From Mycobacterium sp. 852002-10029_SCH5224772 (GTDB lineage: Bacteria; Actinomycetota; Actinomycetes; Mycobacteriales; Mycobacteriaceae): DNA of 64,000 nt. Location of the stretch: assembly GCF_001667315.1 (NCBI RefSeq), contig NZ_LZHT01000029.1, positions 58,343-122,342 on the forward strand, in the 5' to 3' direction. The notes beneath the pieces are model-generated. The model saw nothing but the letters and a program-made list of their open reading frames with translations, did not search any database and was not told the origin of the DNA. Made by a program: the position numbers and the translations under genes. Below are positions 41,877 to 51,480 of this stretch, piece by piece (positions within the stretch are counted from its first letter, which is position 1; each line of letters opens with the position of its first letter).

Positions 41877-43262
41877 TCATGACACCGGCGGCCGGCGAAG
41901 GGCCCACGGTCGAGCGGCTTCGATCTGCGCCGACAGCGACAACAGGGTCGCCTCGTCGTACGGCCGGCCCACGAGTTGGACCGACATCGGCATCCCGTCC
42001 CCATCGAAGTCCCACGGCACCACCGCGGCGGGCTGCCCAGTGAGATTCCAGATCTGTTGGTAGGGAACGTACTGCCCCACCCTCAGCAGCGTCGACACGG
42101 CGCCGCGCCGCTGATACGCGCCGATACGAGACGGGCCCGTCGCGGTTCCGGGCGTGACGACGACGTCGACATCGTCGAAGATCGCCTGGATCCGCGAGAC
42201 GACGGCCCCCTCGCCCGCGCGGATTGCCTCCATCCGGCGGTCCGAGAAGAACGACCCCAAGCGGGCCATGTTGCGGGTCCGTGGTTCCAGTCGTTCCGGG
42301 TGCGCCAGGGCGTCCGCGTCGTCGCAGATCCCGCGCAAGTAGCGAGGCAGGTAGTTGGTGAACATCGCCGATGCCGGATACTCCGGGTCGGCGGTGATGA
42401 CGTCATGGCCGAGATCGCGGAGCAACGCACCGGCCTGGTCGACCGCCGTCAACTCCCGCTTGCCGACCCGGACCGGTTGCGGGGTTGGGACCTTGGTGCT
42501 CAACGCAATTCGCAGCCGGCCGGGGTTGCGCGTCGCCGCAGTGACGAACTCCCCCTCGGGGCCGGGCACCGTCGAAGTGGCATCCAGGAACACGGCTGCA
42601 TCGATCACCGTCCGAGCGATCGGGCCGTTGACGCTCAACCCGTACCAGGCACCGTCATGGGGTTCCAACGACACCCGATCGCGTTGCGGCTTCAGGCCGA
42701 ACACGCCGCACCAGGTCGCCGGGATGCGTATCGAGCCGCCCCCGTCGGATCCCAGCGCGAGCGGAGCCAGCCCGGCCGCGACCGCGGCGGCGCTGCCGCC
42801 GCAGCTGCCGCCGGGCGTGCGCCTGGGATCCCACGGGTTACGGGTGGCTCCGAAAGTCAGCGACTCGGTGTACGGCAGCATCATCAACTCGGGCACATTG
42901 GTTTTGCCGATGATGACGGCGCCCGCGGCGCGCAGCCGGCGCACCACCTCCGCGTCGGAGGTCACCGCGGGTCGGTGTCCGCCGCTGCCGAAGGTCGTCA
43001 CCTCGCCGGCGACGTCGACGTCGTCTTTGATCGCGATCGGCACGCCCAGCAGCGGCAGCCGTTCGCCCGCGTCCAGGCGGTCCTGCGCCAGGGCGGCCTC
43101 GTAGCGAGCCTGGTCGGCGAGCACCACGCGGTAGCAACGCAGCTGGCTGTCCAGTTGCGCGATCCGCTCCAGGTAGACCTCGAGCAACTCCGGTGCGGTC
43201 AGTTCACCGTTGGCCAGCAGGCGCGCTTGTGCCGCCGCGCCGGCGAAGGCGAGATCATTCAC
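41877..43262 (-). CDS. amiB2: Amidase (AmiB2-like, amidase signature family)
   Basis: 461 aa. The Ser-cisSer-Lys triad is complete: K79 in AIKDDVD, S153 in GGSCGGS and S177 in SDGGGSIRIP. It hydrolyses amides such as aryl- or fatty-acid amides to acid and ammonia; the real substrate is unknown. The protein has no signal peptide. It converges with the glycosylase gene by 5 bp and diverges from the HIT gene by about 86 bp. Gene order matches amiB2 (Rv1263) beside Rv1262c and Rv1264. Confidence 0.87.
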   Translation of the reverse strand: MNDLAFAGAAAQARLLANGELTAPELLEVYLERIAQLDSQLRCYRVVLADQARYEAALAQDRLDAGERLPLLGVPIAIKDDVDVAGEVTTFGSGGHRPAVTSDAEVVRRLRAAGAVIIGKTNVPELMMLPYTESLTFGATRNPWDPRRTPGGSCGGSAAAVAAGLAPLALGSDGGGSIRIPATWCGVFGLKPQRDRVSLEPHDGAWYGLSVNGPIARTVIDAAVFLDATSTVPGPEGEFVTAATRNPGRLRIALSTKVPTPQPVRVGKRELTAVDQAGALLRDLGHDVITADPEYPASAMFTNYLPRYLRGICDDADALAHPERLEPRTRNMARLGSFFSDRRMEAIRAGEGAVVSRIQAIFDDVDVVVTPGTATGPSRIGAYQRRGAVSTLLRVGQYVPYQQIWNLTGQPAAVVPWDFDGDGMPMSVQLVGRPYDEATLLSLSAQIEAARPWALRRPPVS

Positions 43263-43335
43263 TGCGGCAGCGTATCCGTTGCGAGTAGGGGCTGGCCGCT
43301 ACCGGTCTCGAACGTGGTTGCGGGGCGGCAACAAG

Positions 43336-43341
43336 TACCGT
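43336..43341 (+). promoter_or_regulatory. Candidate -10 element of the HIT gene
   Basis: TACCGT ends 7 nt before ATG 43349, which would place the transcription start on the A of the start codon (leaderless). Confidence 0.35.
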
Positions 43342-43348
43342 GGGCGAC

Positions 43349-43783
43349 ATGTCCTGCGTGTTCTGTGCGGTCGTCGCCGGGGAAGCTCCGGCCATCCGGA
43401 TCTACGAAGACGACGACTACCTCGCGATTCTCGACATCCGCCCGTTCACCCGCGGCCACACGCTGGTTGTGCCCAAGCGGCACAGCGTCGATCTCACCGA
43501 CACCGCGCCGGAGACGCTCGCCGGAATGGTCACCCTGGGCCAACGCATCGCCCGGGCCGCGCGCACGACGGAACTGGCCGACGCGACCAACATCGCCATC
43601 AACGACGGCGCCGCCGCCTTCCAGACGGTGTTCCACATCCACCTGCACGTCCTGCCGCGCCGCAACGGCGACAAGTTGTCGGTGGCCAAAGGAATGCTGC
43701 TGCGCCGCGACCCCGACCGCGACGCCACCGGCCAGATTCTGCGCAACGCGCTGGCCCGTATCGACGCAAGTCAACCGGATTAG
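43349..43783 (+). CDS. HIT-family (histidine triad) hydrolase
   Basis: 144 aa. The N-terminal CVFC pair (C3, C6) is the zinc-type HIT motif, and the catalytic triad is FHIHLHVLP (about 93-101). Typical HIT/HINT proteins hydrolyse AMP-linked amides. It probably starts at ATG 43349 because the promoter pattern fits a leaderless message and the length then equals Rv1262c; GTG 43340 is an alternative. It is followed after 147 bp by the large GGDEF/EAL gene. Confidence 0.9.
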   Translation: MSCVFCAVVAGEAPAIRIYEDDDYLAILDIRPFTRGHTLVVPKRHSVDLTDTAPETLAGMVTLGQRIARAARTTELADATNIAINDGAAAFQTVFHIHLHVLPRRNGDKLSVAKGMLLRRDPDRDATGQILRNALARIDASQPD

Positions 43784-43930
43784 GCTCGGCGCCCGCCGCC
43801 ACAAGGTGAGGCAAGCGGCCGCACCAACCTGGCTAAAGCCACACTTAGCGCACATCCGCGGCGGTTTAATGCCCTGGTGGTGAAGTTGTTCGCTTCTTCA
43901 CCAGACAGCAGGGGAGCGGCTGGAGCGGCT

Positions 43931-46900
43931 ATGAAACGGCGGGTGTTGAATCCGTGGCGGCGGTCGGGGGTGCCCGCGCCCGCCGGGTGGCTGCTCGCCG
44001 GCGTATACGGCACAGCCGGGGTGTTGATCCTGCTGTCGTCGTTCTATGGGTGGCGCGGAGCGTACGGGTCGCGGCCGGTCAACGAGTTCGTCATCGCGGT
44101 ATGTCTGGTCATCACGGCGGCATGCGCGGCGCACACGGCCCGATCCAGTGTTGGACGGCAGCGATACGGCTGGCTGGCGCTGGTTACGGCGCTGCTTGGC
44201 TGGGGGGCCGGCGAGATCATCTGGGCGGTCTACGACGTGCGCCCGGAATACGATCACGCCGTCCATCCGGCGGTGACCGAGTACGTGCTGATGTTGTGGC
44301 CGATCGGCGCCACAGCGTCGTTGATCCTGCTGTCCCTGTTGTCTCGCCACACTCCCCGGCGCCTGCTGCTCGACGGTCTCATCGTGGCGACGTCGCTGTT
44401 CGTCATTGCCTGGGTGTTCGTGGTCGAGGCGCAGCTGCGGGAACGCTCCGGCACACAACTGGTGACGCTGGGAGAGGTCTTCGCCGACATCGTCCAGCTG
44501 ACGATTGCAATCCTGATGTTGTCCCGGGCTCGGCCGGGCGACCGTCCGAGTCGCAGCCTGCTCGCGGGCGGCATCGCGACCATCTGCGGTGCCGACCTGC
44601 TGCTCGTTTTCCATACGGGCCTCGGCAGCTACCACACCGGCGAGGTCAATGACTTGGTCCGGGTGGCCGGGCTGGCGACGTTGGCGCTGGCAGCACTGTC
44701 CGCCGTGCACGCGCATCCCGCGCCGGCATCGCCGGATGAGATCGAATTCCGGGCCCGGCTGTGGCTGCCCTACTTGCCGCTGATCGTGGCGGCCGCGGTG
44801 GGTTGGGGACATGCGGCGGGCAATTCGATGCATGAACCCGTAATCGGCGCGCTGGGCATACTGGTGGCCGCCGTCTTGGCCCGCCAGTTCGTCGTCCTGA
44901 TCGAAAACCAGGATCTGCTGTCGGAAGTCGCGCGCGAGGCGTATCGCGACCACCTGACCGGTCTGGCCAATCGGGCCCTCTTCCTGCACCGGCTGCAGCA
45001 GGCCGTTGCGCGCCGACATCCCAACGGCACGCCCATCGCGGTGTTATGTCTGGACCTCGACAACTTCAAGGCGGTCAACGATGCCCTGGGCCACCCGGCG
45101 GGTGACGAACTCCTTGTCCGGGTGGCCGGGCGGCTCACCGCGACGTTGGGCGAAAGCGGCACCGTCGCCCGACTCGGCGGGGACGAATTCGCGGCGATCA
45201 TCGAGGCTTCCGTCAAGGAATCGCAGGCGGCCGCGCATCGGATCCTCGACGCATTCTCCGGGGCCGTTTTGATCGACGGCATTCCGATCACGGTTCGGCC
45301 GAGCATCGGGTTCACGGTGTGCACCGGCGCGTCCGCCTGCACGGTCGATCAGCTGATGCGGCACGCCGACCTGGCCATGTACGCCGCCAAACGCGAAGGC
45401 GGGCAATGCATCCGCAGCTTCATGCCTGACCTCCCGATGCCGTACGCGTTTCCGCCGCCTCCCAGCTCGAAGGAATCCGCGGTTGCGTCGGGTGTTGGCG
45501 GCAACGGCAGCGCCGAGGCGACACCACAGCCGCCCGTCTCCGGCGTTGTGGCGGCGACATCGAGCCCGCCCTCCGATGCCGCCGACGCCGGCCGACGGCC
45601 ACCGGGAGGTATCCAGGCCGCCTTCGCGGTGCTGGCGATCGGCGTGACCGCCTTCGCCGTGTCCACGGCCCTACATCCCGCTTCCGGACATGGCATCTTC
45701 TCGGCAACGACGTTGTATTCGGTGCTGAACGCGGTGGCGGCCGGTCTGATCGCCCTGCGCGCATACCACGTCCCGGCCGACCGCCTGGCGTGGTCACTGA
45801 TCGCCGCCGGTATGGCGTTCTCGGCCGCGGGCGACGTCGTCTACGCCTTGTGGGTGCCCGACGGTCGATCCCCATCGGTGGCTGACCCGGTGTACCTGGC
45901 GTACTACCCCTTTGTCTACGCGGGGCTGCTGTTGCTCATGCGGGCACGGTTCAAGCGGCTGCCGATCCCGGTTCAGCTCGACTCGGTGGTGTGCGCGTTG
46001 ACGTTGGCGGCGGTGGCCGCGGCCTTGACCGAGGGGCCCATCCGGGCGGCGACGCTGCGCACACCGGCCACCGTATGGATGGGTCTGGCCTACCCGTGGG
46101 TTGATCTGGTGCTCCTGGCCCTGGCCGCCGGAATGTTGCCAATACTCGGTTGGCGCAATGAAATTCGCTGGCCGCTGCTGGTGGCCGGATTGGTTCTGTT
46201 CGCGGTGGCCGACGGCGCGTACATGTTCCAGACCTCCGCCGGCACGTACCGCGCGGGCTCCCTGCTGGACGTCTGCTGGCCCGCATCGTCGCTGCTCATC
46301 GCGATGGCGAGCTGGGCCCGTTCGTCGCCGACGGCGCCACTGCCCAGACACCGATTCGGTCCGTATATCACCCCGGTGGCTTCCTCGGTTGTGGCATTGG
46401 GAGTGATTGTCCTGGCACATTACTCGCGATCCGCCGCGACGCTGGCGGCGTTGAGCCTGGTTGTGGCCGCCGGGCGGTTCTCGCTGACCTTCCGGGACGT
46501 GAGCCTGCTGCAAACGCACGCCAAGCACGCCATGACCGACGAGCTGACCGCGCTGCCGAACCGGCATTCACTGGCGACGGCTCTAACCGCGCTGCCCGCT
46601 GCGGAGTCACCGGCGGCGGCGTCGATGCCGAGCAGGGCACACGCGCCGTGGGCACTGTTGTTGTTGAGCCTGAGTGATTTTCACGAGATCACCGACTCGA
46701 TCGGCCGCGAATTCGGCGACGAGCTGCTGTGCCATATCGCAAACCGCCTGTCCGGCAGTGTCCGTCGTGACGATGTGCTCGCACGGGTGGGTTATGACCA
46801 ATTCGCGGTGCTGCTCGCGGACGGGGCCAGTCTCACTGCCGCCAGCGCTCAGGCGGGGCGGCTGCTGGAAGCGTTGAGTGAACCGATCGCCTTGGATCCG

Positions 46901-47860
46901 ATCACCGTGCAAGTAGAGGGCCGCATCGCCATCGCGCTTTGTCCCGACCACTGCGACGATCCGCAAGAGCTGCTCAGCCGCGCCGAGACCGCCATGTCGC
47001 ACGCCAAATCCGCCCGCAGCAAGATCGCGGTCTACGACTCGTCGTTCGAGATTTATCGGGACAACGACCCCAACCTCATCGAGGAGTTGCGTACGGCATT
47101 GTTCGACACCGACGAGCTGAAATTGCACTACCAACCCAAGATCGACGGCCGCGACGGCAGCGTTCACAGTGTCGAGGCGGTGCTGCGCTGGCAGCATCCC
47201 CGCCGCGGAACTCTGCTGCCGGAGGAGTTCTTGTCCGCCGCCGAACGAGCCGGACTGATGCGCAAGATCTCCAACCGCACATTGAGCATGGCTCTGAAGC
47301 AGGTCCGGTGCTGGCGCGAGCAGGGCATCACGCTCACCGTCGCGGTGAACCTGTCGACGACCAACCTGCTCGATATCGAGCTCGTCGGTACCGTTGAGCG
47401 GCTGCTTGCAAATCACGACCTTCCCGCGGACGCGCTCATTCTCGAGATCACCGAGAGCGCGCTGGTGGATTCCGTGCGATCTCGAAACACCGTCACCGCA
47501 TTGCAGCGCCTGGGGATTCGTATATCGCTCGACGACTACGGCACCGGCTGGTCGTCATTGGCTCGCCTGCAAGAGGTTTCGGTCGACGAGCTCAAACTCG
47601 ACCGCATTTTCGTCTCGCGCTTGGCTTACGACGCGCGCTCGGTCGCCATCGTCCGGTCCACGGTGGCGTTGGCGTCCAGCCTGGGCGCCGATCTGGTCGC
47701 CGAGGGCGTCGAAAACGAGGCCACCCTGAACGCCCTGCGGCGGTACGGCTGCATGATCACCCAGGGGTTCGTGCACAGCCCGCCGTTGCCGCCGGAGGAG
47801 TTACAGGACTGGATCGCCAGCCACGCGCCGACCCCCCACTCCAGCCGATCCAACGGGTGA
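43931..47860 (+). CDS. Large membrane protein with GGDEF, degenerate GGDEF and EAL domains (c-di-GMP turnover)
   Basis: 1309 aa from ATG 43931 with GGAG upstream; a GTG at 43877 is in frame. Module 1: about nine membrane helices (20-330), then GGDEF domain 1 (about 340-500) with intact LGGDEF at 416 but no RxxD inhibitory site. Module 2: a Pro/Ser linker, nine or so membrane helices (560-860), then a GGDEF-like domain whose motif is GYDQF (about 952) preceded by RRDD five residues before. The EAL domain (about 1060-1300) has EAV, NLS, EITE, DDYGTG, LKLD, AEGVE and QGF. Catalytic residues of diguanylate cyclase 1 and the phosphodiesterase are kept. It resembles two sensor-GGDEF proteins fused in line. 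Confidence 0.9.
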   Translation: MKRRVLNPWRRSGVPAPAGWLLAGVYGTAGVLILLSSFYGWRGAYGSRPVNEFVIAVCLVITAACAAHTARSSVGRQRYGWLALVTALLGWGAGEIIWAVYDVRPEYDHAVHPAVTEYVLMLWPIGATASLILLSLLSRHTPRRLLLDGLIVATSLFVIAWVFVVEAQLRERSGTQLVTLGEVFADIVQLTIAILMLSRARPGDRPSRSLLAGGIATICGADLLLVFHTGLGSYHTGEVNDLVRVAGLATLALAALSAVHAHPAPASPDEIEFRARLWLPYLPLIVAAAVGWGHAAGNSMHEPVIGALGILVAAVLARQFVVLIENQDLLSEVAREAYRDHLTGLANRALFLHRLQQAVARRHPNGTPIAVLCLDLDNFKAVNDALGHPAGDELLVRVAGRLTATLGESGTVARLGGDEFAAIIEASVKESQAAAHRILDAFSGAVLIDGIPITVRPSIGFTVCTGASACTVDQLMRHADLAMYAAKREGGQCIRSFMPDLPMPYAFPPPPSSKESAVASGVGGNGSAEATPQPPVSGVVAATSSPPSDAADAGRRPPGGIQAAFAVLAIGVTAFAVSTALHPASGHGIFSATTLYSVLNAVAAGLIALRAYHVPADRLAWSLIAAGMAFSAAGDVVYALWVPDGRSPSVADPVYLAYYPFVYAGLLLLMRARFKRLPIPVQLDSVVCALTLAAVAAALTEGPIRAATLRTPATVWMGLAYPWVDLVLLALAAGMLPILGWRNEIRWPLLVAGLVLFAVADGAYMFQTSAGTYRAGSLLDVCWPASSLLIAMASWARSSPTAPLPRHRFGPYITPVASSVVALGVIVLAHYSRSAATLAALSLVVAAGRFSLTFRDVSLLQTHAKHAMTDELTALPNRHSLATALTALPAAESPAAASMPSRAHAPWALLLLSLSDFHEITDSIGREFGDELLCHIANRLSGSVRRDDVLARVGYDQFAVLLADGASLTAASAQAGRLLEALSEPIALDPITVQVEGRIAIALCPDHCDDPQELLSRAETAMSHAKSARSKIAVYDSSFEIYRDNDPNLIEELRTALFDTDELKLHYQPKIDGRDGSVHSVEAVLRWQHPRRGTLLPEEFLSAAERAGLMRKISNRTLSMALKQVRCWREQGITLTVAVNLSTTNLLDIELVGTVERLLANHDLPADALILEITESALVDSVRSRNTVTALQRLGIRISLDDYGTGWSSLARLQEVSVDELKLDRIFVSRLAYDARSVAIVRSTVALASSLGADLVAEGVENEATLNALRRYGCMITQGFVHSPPLPPEELQDWIASHAPTPHSSRSNG

Positions 47861-47866
47861 CGGGCC

Positions 47867-48898
47867 TCAGAACAACTCTTTGGCCAGCAGCTCGAGCGTC
47901 GCGACGCGCGCCGGTGCGGCGCCGGGGTCCGTGCCGCGGCGGGCCGAAGCCACCGGGTTCACCATCACCTCGTCGACGCCGAACCGTTCGGCAAGCGCCC
48001 GGATCTGCGCGGCGGCCTCGGCCGACGCACCCAGCACGGAGCGTTCCAGACCGCTTTGGACGATCCGCTGCTGCTGCCCGGTCAACTCGGCCGCCGCGGC
48101 CTCTTCCACCAGCGGCACCGGCCCGAGCGGCTGCCCGGTCCGCAGCCGGGCCATCATCTGCAGGTTGGGCAACATCAACGCCGTTGCCTCCTCCCGGGTG
48201 TCGGCCACCGCCGCGTTGACCGTCAAGAAAGTCAGCGGCTCCGCGGCCACGGCGCTGGGCTTGAAACGGGAGCGGTAAAGCTCGAGCGCCTCGTCGGTTC
48301 CCTGGCCGGAGAAGTGATGTGCGAACACGTACGGCAGCCCCTTGGCGGCGGCCAAATGCGCCGAATACATCGACGAACCCAGAAGCCACAGGCGCGGTTC
48401 GGTGGCGGCGGCCGGGGTGGCCTTGAGGGTGTAGTCGCCCGAGCGCAACGGAACCCGCACGCCACGCGCGCTCATCAGCGCCGCCACGTCGTCGAGGTAT
48501 TCGGGGAAATTTTCGATGTCCCGGTCGTCGTGTCCGCCGCGCAGGGCGTAGGAGGTCACCGGGTCGGATCCCGGTGCCCGCCCGATGCCGAGGTCGATGC
48601 GGCCCGGGGCGGCGGCTTCCAGTAGCGCGAACTGCTCGGCCACCGCCAGCGGCGCGTGGTTGGGCAGCATCACCCCGCCCGAGCCGAGCCGCAGCTGCGA
48701 GGTCTGCGGGGCCAGATAGGCGAGCACCACCGGGGGGCTGGTGGCACCCACCGACGGCATGTTGTGGTGCTCGGCGACCCAGTAGCGGGTGAAACCCAGC
48801 CGATCCGCGGCCTGTGCCAGCTGCACGGTGGCCGCCAGCGCGTCTGCGGTCGTCTGGTCGGTGCGCACCGGGATGAGATCAAGGACGGAAAGACGCAC
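47867..48898 (-). CDS. LLM-class flavin-dependent oxidoreductase
   Basis: 343 aa from GTG at 48898. It has the bacterial luciferase-like pattern: RLSVLDLIPVRTDQT, AAQAADRLGFTRYWVAEHHNMPSVGATSP, LRLGSGGVMLPNHAPLAVAEQF and APGRIDLGIGRAPGSD. The DxxPV and EHHN motifs belong to the MsnO8/alkanal monooxygenase-like branch, usually FMN-dependent with reductase-supplied FMNH2. Substrate unknown. It lies tail to tail with the GGDEF/EAL gene (6 bp apart) and is downstream of the monooxygenase remnant on the same strand. Confidence 0.85.
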   Translation of the reverse strand: MRLSVLDLIPVRTDQTTADALAATVQLAQAADRLGFTRYWVAEHHNMPSVGATSPPVVLAYLAPQTSQLRLGSGGVMLPNHAPLAVAEQFALLEAAAPGRIDLGIGRAPGSDPVTSYALRGGHDDRDIENFPEYLDDVAALMSARGVRVPLRSGDYTLKATPAAATEPRLWLLGSSMYSAHLAAAKGLPYVFAHHFSGQGTDEALELYRSRFKPSAVAAEPLTFLTVNAAVADTREEATALMLPNLQMMARLRTGQPLGPVPLVEEAAAAELTGQQQRIVQSGLERSVLGASAEAAAQIRALAERFGVDEVMVNPVASARRGTDPGAAPARVATLELLAKELF

Positions 48899-48942
48899 GA
48901 TGGCGTCAACGCGCGCGGGCCCGCAATCGTTCCCGGCCCGGC

Positions 48943-49136
48943 TCAATACTCCTCGAGGGACAATTCAGCACCGTCCCGGTCGACGACGGAGCCGCCGCGG
49001 ATTTGCGTCGTACGCTTCTCGGTGGCGGCCAGCAGCCCCATGCGGTCCAGCACGGTCAGCGAATATCCGTGCCGCCCAAGCCAAACGCGGTCACCGTACC
49101 CGCCACGCTGGCACCGGAGAACAGAGCCTGGTTCAC
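48943..49136 (-). pseudogene. Remnant of an FAD-dependent monooxygenase (Rv1260-like)
   Basis: GTG at 49136 overlaps the udgB stop (GTGA), as a coupled downstream gene would. It reads [22 protein letters not shown], a typical FAD-binding start, then needs a frameshift to continue HGYSLTVLDRMGLLAATEK and RTTQIRGGSVVDRDGAELS before the stop at 48943. A normal protein has about 30 more residues between HGYS-VTVV and LDRMGLL and some 300 after. So it carries a frameshift, an internal deletion and a lost 3' part. In H37Rv, from memory, Rv1260 sits right after udgB (Rv1259). Confidence 0.75.
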
Positions 49137-49969
49137 GTGATCCCCGCCAGTTCTTTTGCTTCGCGAAAGACGTCGTCGAGCATTGCCGGTGTCAACCTGC
49201 CGGTGAACATGTTTTGCTGGCTCGGGTGGTAGCAGCCGAGCAACCGCACGCCGGGCGCCAGGTCGGCAACGACGCCGTGGCCGAACCGGGGCTTGCGTCC
49301 CACTGCTCTACCGGCGGCGCCCGGCAGCCGCAGCGCGATTTGCCAGCCGAAACCGCCGAGAGCCACCACGACGCGAACGTGCTCGGCCACCAGCTGCCAT
49401 TCGGCCCGCAGCCAGGGCCAGCAGGTATCCCGCTCGGCCGGGGTCGGGGCGTTGGCGGGAGGCGCACACCGCACCGGCGCGACGATGCGAATCTTTTTGG
49501 TCTGCAACCCATCCGCGGCGTCGACGCTGGTCGGTTGGTTCACCAGACCGGCCCGGAACAGCGCCGCGTACAACTGGTCGCCCGAGCGGTCGCCGGTGAA
49601 CATGCGGCCGGTGCGGTTGGCGCCGTGCGCGGCGGGCGCCAGCCCGACGATCAACAGCCGGGGTCGCGCCGCTCCCCAGCTGGGCACCGGCCGCCCCCAA
49701 TACGGTTGGTCGGCGAAGGCCCGGCGTTTGACGACGGCGACCTCCTCGCGCCAGTCGACCAACCGGGGGCAGGCCCGGCACACGCTGACCAGGGCGTCGA
49801 GTTCGGGTATCGAGGTGGCCTGTTCCGCGAGCGCGACCACCTGAGCGGCATCGGCCGCCACCGGGGTTTGCGGTGTGGCCGGATCCCCGGGCCATCCGGT
49901 ACCCGCGGCAACCGGAGAGTCGAACGGCTGGCCGGTGCGGGGGTGGTCGAGCACATGAACATCCTGCAT
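49133..49969 (-). CDS. udgB: Family 5 uracil-DNA glycosylase UdgB
   Basis: 278 aa from ATG at 49969; an earlier open frame is the antisense of the FAD-linked oxidase. Four Cys for a 4Fe-4S cluster are at 64, 67, 168 and 183 (CRAC, RCAPP, TCWPW). Motif A is [23 protein letters not shown], and motif B is the C-terminal [16 protein letters not shown]. It excises uracil, hypoxanthine and thymine from damaged DNA. It diverges from the FAD-linked oxidase and its stop overlaps the monooxygenase remnant. Confidence 0.93.
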   Translation of the reverse strand: MQDVHVLDHPRTGQPFDSPVAAGTGWPGDPATPQTPVAADAAQVVALAEQATSIPELDALVSVCRACPRLVDWREEVAVVKRRAFADQPYWGRPVPSWGAARPRLLIVGLAPAAHGANRTGRMFTGDRSGDQLYAALFRAGLVNQPTSVDAADGLQTKKIRIVAPVRCAPPANAPTPAERDTCWPWLRAEWQLVAEHVRVVVALGGFGWQIALRLPGAAGRAVGRKPRFGHGVVADLAPGVRLLGCYHPSQQNMFTGRLTPAMLDDVFREAKELAGIT

Positions 49970-50029
49970 TGGGCGGCGGCCTCCACGAAATCCATTGGTT
50001 TGCCGACGATCGCGGCCGTGACGCGGGCT

Positions 50030-50035
50030 TAGTAT
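50030..50035 (+). promoter_or_regulatory. Candidate -10 element of the FAD-linked oxidase gene
   Basis: TAGTAT ends 6 nt before the GTG at 50042, consistent with a leaderless transcript. Confidence 0.4.
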
Positions 50036-50041
50036 CGGGCC

Positions 50042-51409
50042 GTGAGCTCTGACGCCCTGGCCAGCCTGATCGCCGACCTGCCCGACGGCATGGTTGTCAC
50101 CGATCCCACGGTGACCGAGGGCTATCGCCAGGACCGCGCGTTCGACCCGTCGGCCGGCAAACCGCTGGCCGTGGTGCGGCCGCGGCGCACCGAAGAGGTG
50201 CAGACCGTGCTGCGCTGGGCCTCCGCGCACCGGGTACCCGTCGTGCCCCGGGGCGCGGGCAGCGGCCTGTCCGGCGGGGCGACCGCGCTGGACGACGGCA
50301 TCGTGCTCTCGATGGAGAAGATGCGCGACATCGCCGTCGACCCGGTGACCCGGACCGCGGTATGTCAGCCCGGGCTGTTCAACGCCGAGGTGAAGAAGGC
50401 CGCCGCCGAACACGGCCTGTGGTATCCGCCGGATCCGTCCTCATTTGAAATCTGCAGCATCGGCGGCAATATCGCCACCAACGCCGGCGGGCTGTGCTGC
50501 GTGAAGTACGGCGTCACCACCGACTATGTGCTGGGCATGCAGGTGGTCCTGGCCGACGGCACCGCGGTCCGGCTGGGCGGGCCGCGACTCAAGGACGTCG
50601 CGGGGCTTTCGCTGACCAAACTCTTCGTCGGCAGCGAAGGCACGCTGGGCGTCGTCACGGAAGTGACGTTGCGGCTGGTGCCCAAGCAGAACGCGTCCAG
50701 CATCGTCGTCGCCAGCTTCGCGTCGGTGCAGGACGCGGTCGACGCGGTGCTCGGGGTCACCGCGCGGCTTCGCCCCTCGATGCTGGAGTTCATGGATTCG
50801 GTGGCGATCAACGCCGTCGAAGACACCCTGCGCATGGACCTGGACCGCGGGGCGGCCGCCATGCTGGTGGCCGGATCCGACGAGCGCGGCCGCGCCGGTA
50901 GCGAGGATGCCAAGATCATGGCCGAGGTGTTCGCGGAACACGCTGCGACGGAAGTGTTTTCGACCGACGATCCCGACGAGGGTGAGGCGTTCGTCGTCGC
51001 CCGGCGGTTTTGCATCCCGGCCGTCGAAGCCAAGGGATCGCTGTTGCTGGAGGACGTAGGGGTGCCGCTTCCGGCGCTGGGCGAGCTGGTTACCGGGATC
51101 GCGGGCATCGCCGCCGAGCGCGACCTGATGATCTCGGTGATCGCGCACGCCGGCGACGGCAACACCCACCCGCTGATCGTCTACGACCCCGCCGATGCCG
51201 ACATGACCGAACGCGCCCATCTGGCGTTCGGCGAGATCATGGACCTGGCCGTCGGTCTCGGCGGCACGATCACCGGCGAGCACGGCGTCGGCCGGTTGAA
51301 GCGGCCCTGGCTGGCCGGCTATCTCGGACCCGACGTGATGGACCTCAACCGACGCATCAAGGCGGCGTTGGATCCCCACGGCATCCTCAATCCCGGGTCG
51401 GGCATCTGA
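50042..51409 (+). CDS. FAD-linked oxidase (GlcD/lactate dehydrogenase D-type)
   Basis: 455 aa. An N-terminal FAD-binding domain (PCMH type) has [36 protein letters not shown], and the FAD-linked C-terminal domain contains [14 protein letters not shown] and [18 protein letters not shown], which holds His/Glu active-site residues of D-2-hydroxy acid dehydrogenases. It probably oxidises D-lactate or glycolate. The GTG start lies 6 nt after a -10-like box. It is the equivalent of Rv1257c. Confidence 0.92.
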   Translation: MSSDALASLIADLPDGMVVTDPTVTEGYRQDRAFDPSAGKPLAVVRPRRTEEVQTVLRWASAHRVPVVPRGAGSGLSGGATALDDGIVLSMEKMRDIAVDPVTRTAVCQPGLFNAEVKKAAAEHGLWYPPDPSSFEICSIGGNIATNAGGLCCVKYGVTTDYVLGMQVVLADGTAVRLGGPRLKDVAGLSLTKLFVGSEGTLGVVTEVTLRLVPKQNASSIVVASFASVQDAVDAVLGVTARLRPSMLEFMDSVAINAVEDTLRMDLDRGAAAMLVAGSDERGRAGSEDAKIMAEVFAEHAATEVFSTDDPDEGEAFVVARRFCIPAVEAKGSLLLEDVGVPLPALGELVTGIAGIAAERDLMISVIAHAGDGNTHPLIVYDPADADMTERAHLAFGEIMDLAVGLGGTITGEHGVGRLKRPWLAGYLGPDVMDLNRRIKAALDPHGILNPGSGI

Positions 51410-51410
51410 G

Positions 51411-51480
51411 CTGCGGCTGCGGTTGCTGCTGCGGCTGCTGCTGCTGCTGCTGCTGCGCGAATCTGCGGCTGCGGCTGCGC
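51411..51480 (+). repeat. CTG/GCTGCGG low-complexity repeat
   Basis: The tract includes (CTG)7 at 51435-51455, flanked by degenerate GCTGCGG units. It begins right after the FAD-linked oxidase stop codon and ends at two small hairpins. A slippage-prone simple repeat. Confidence 0.85.
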
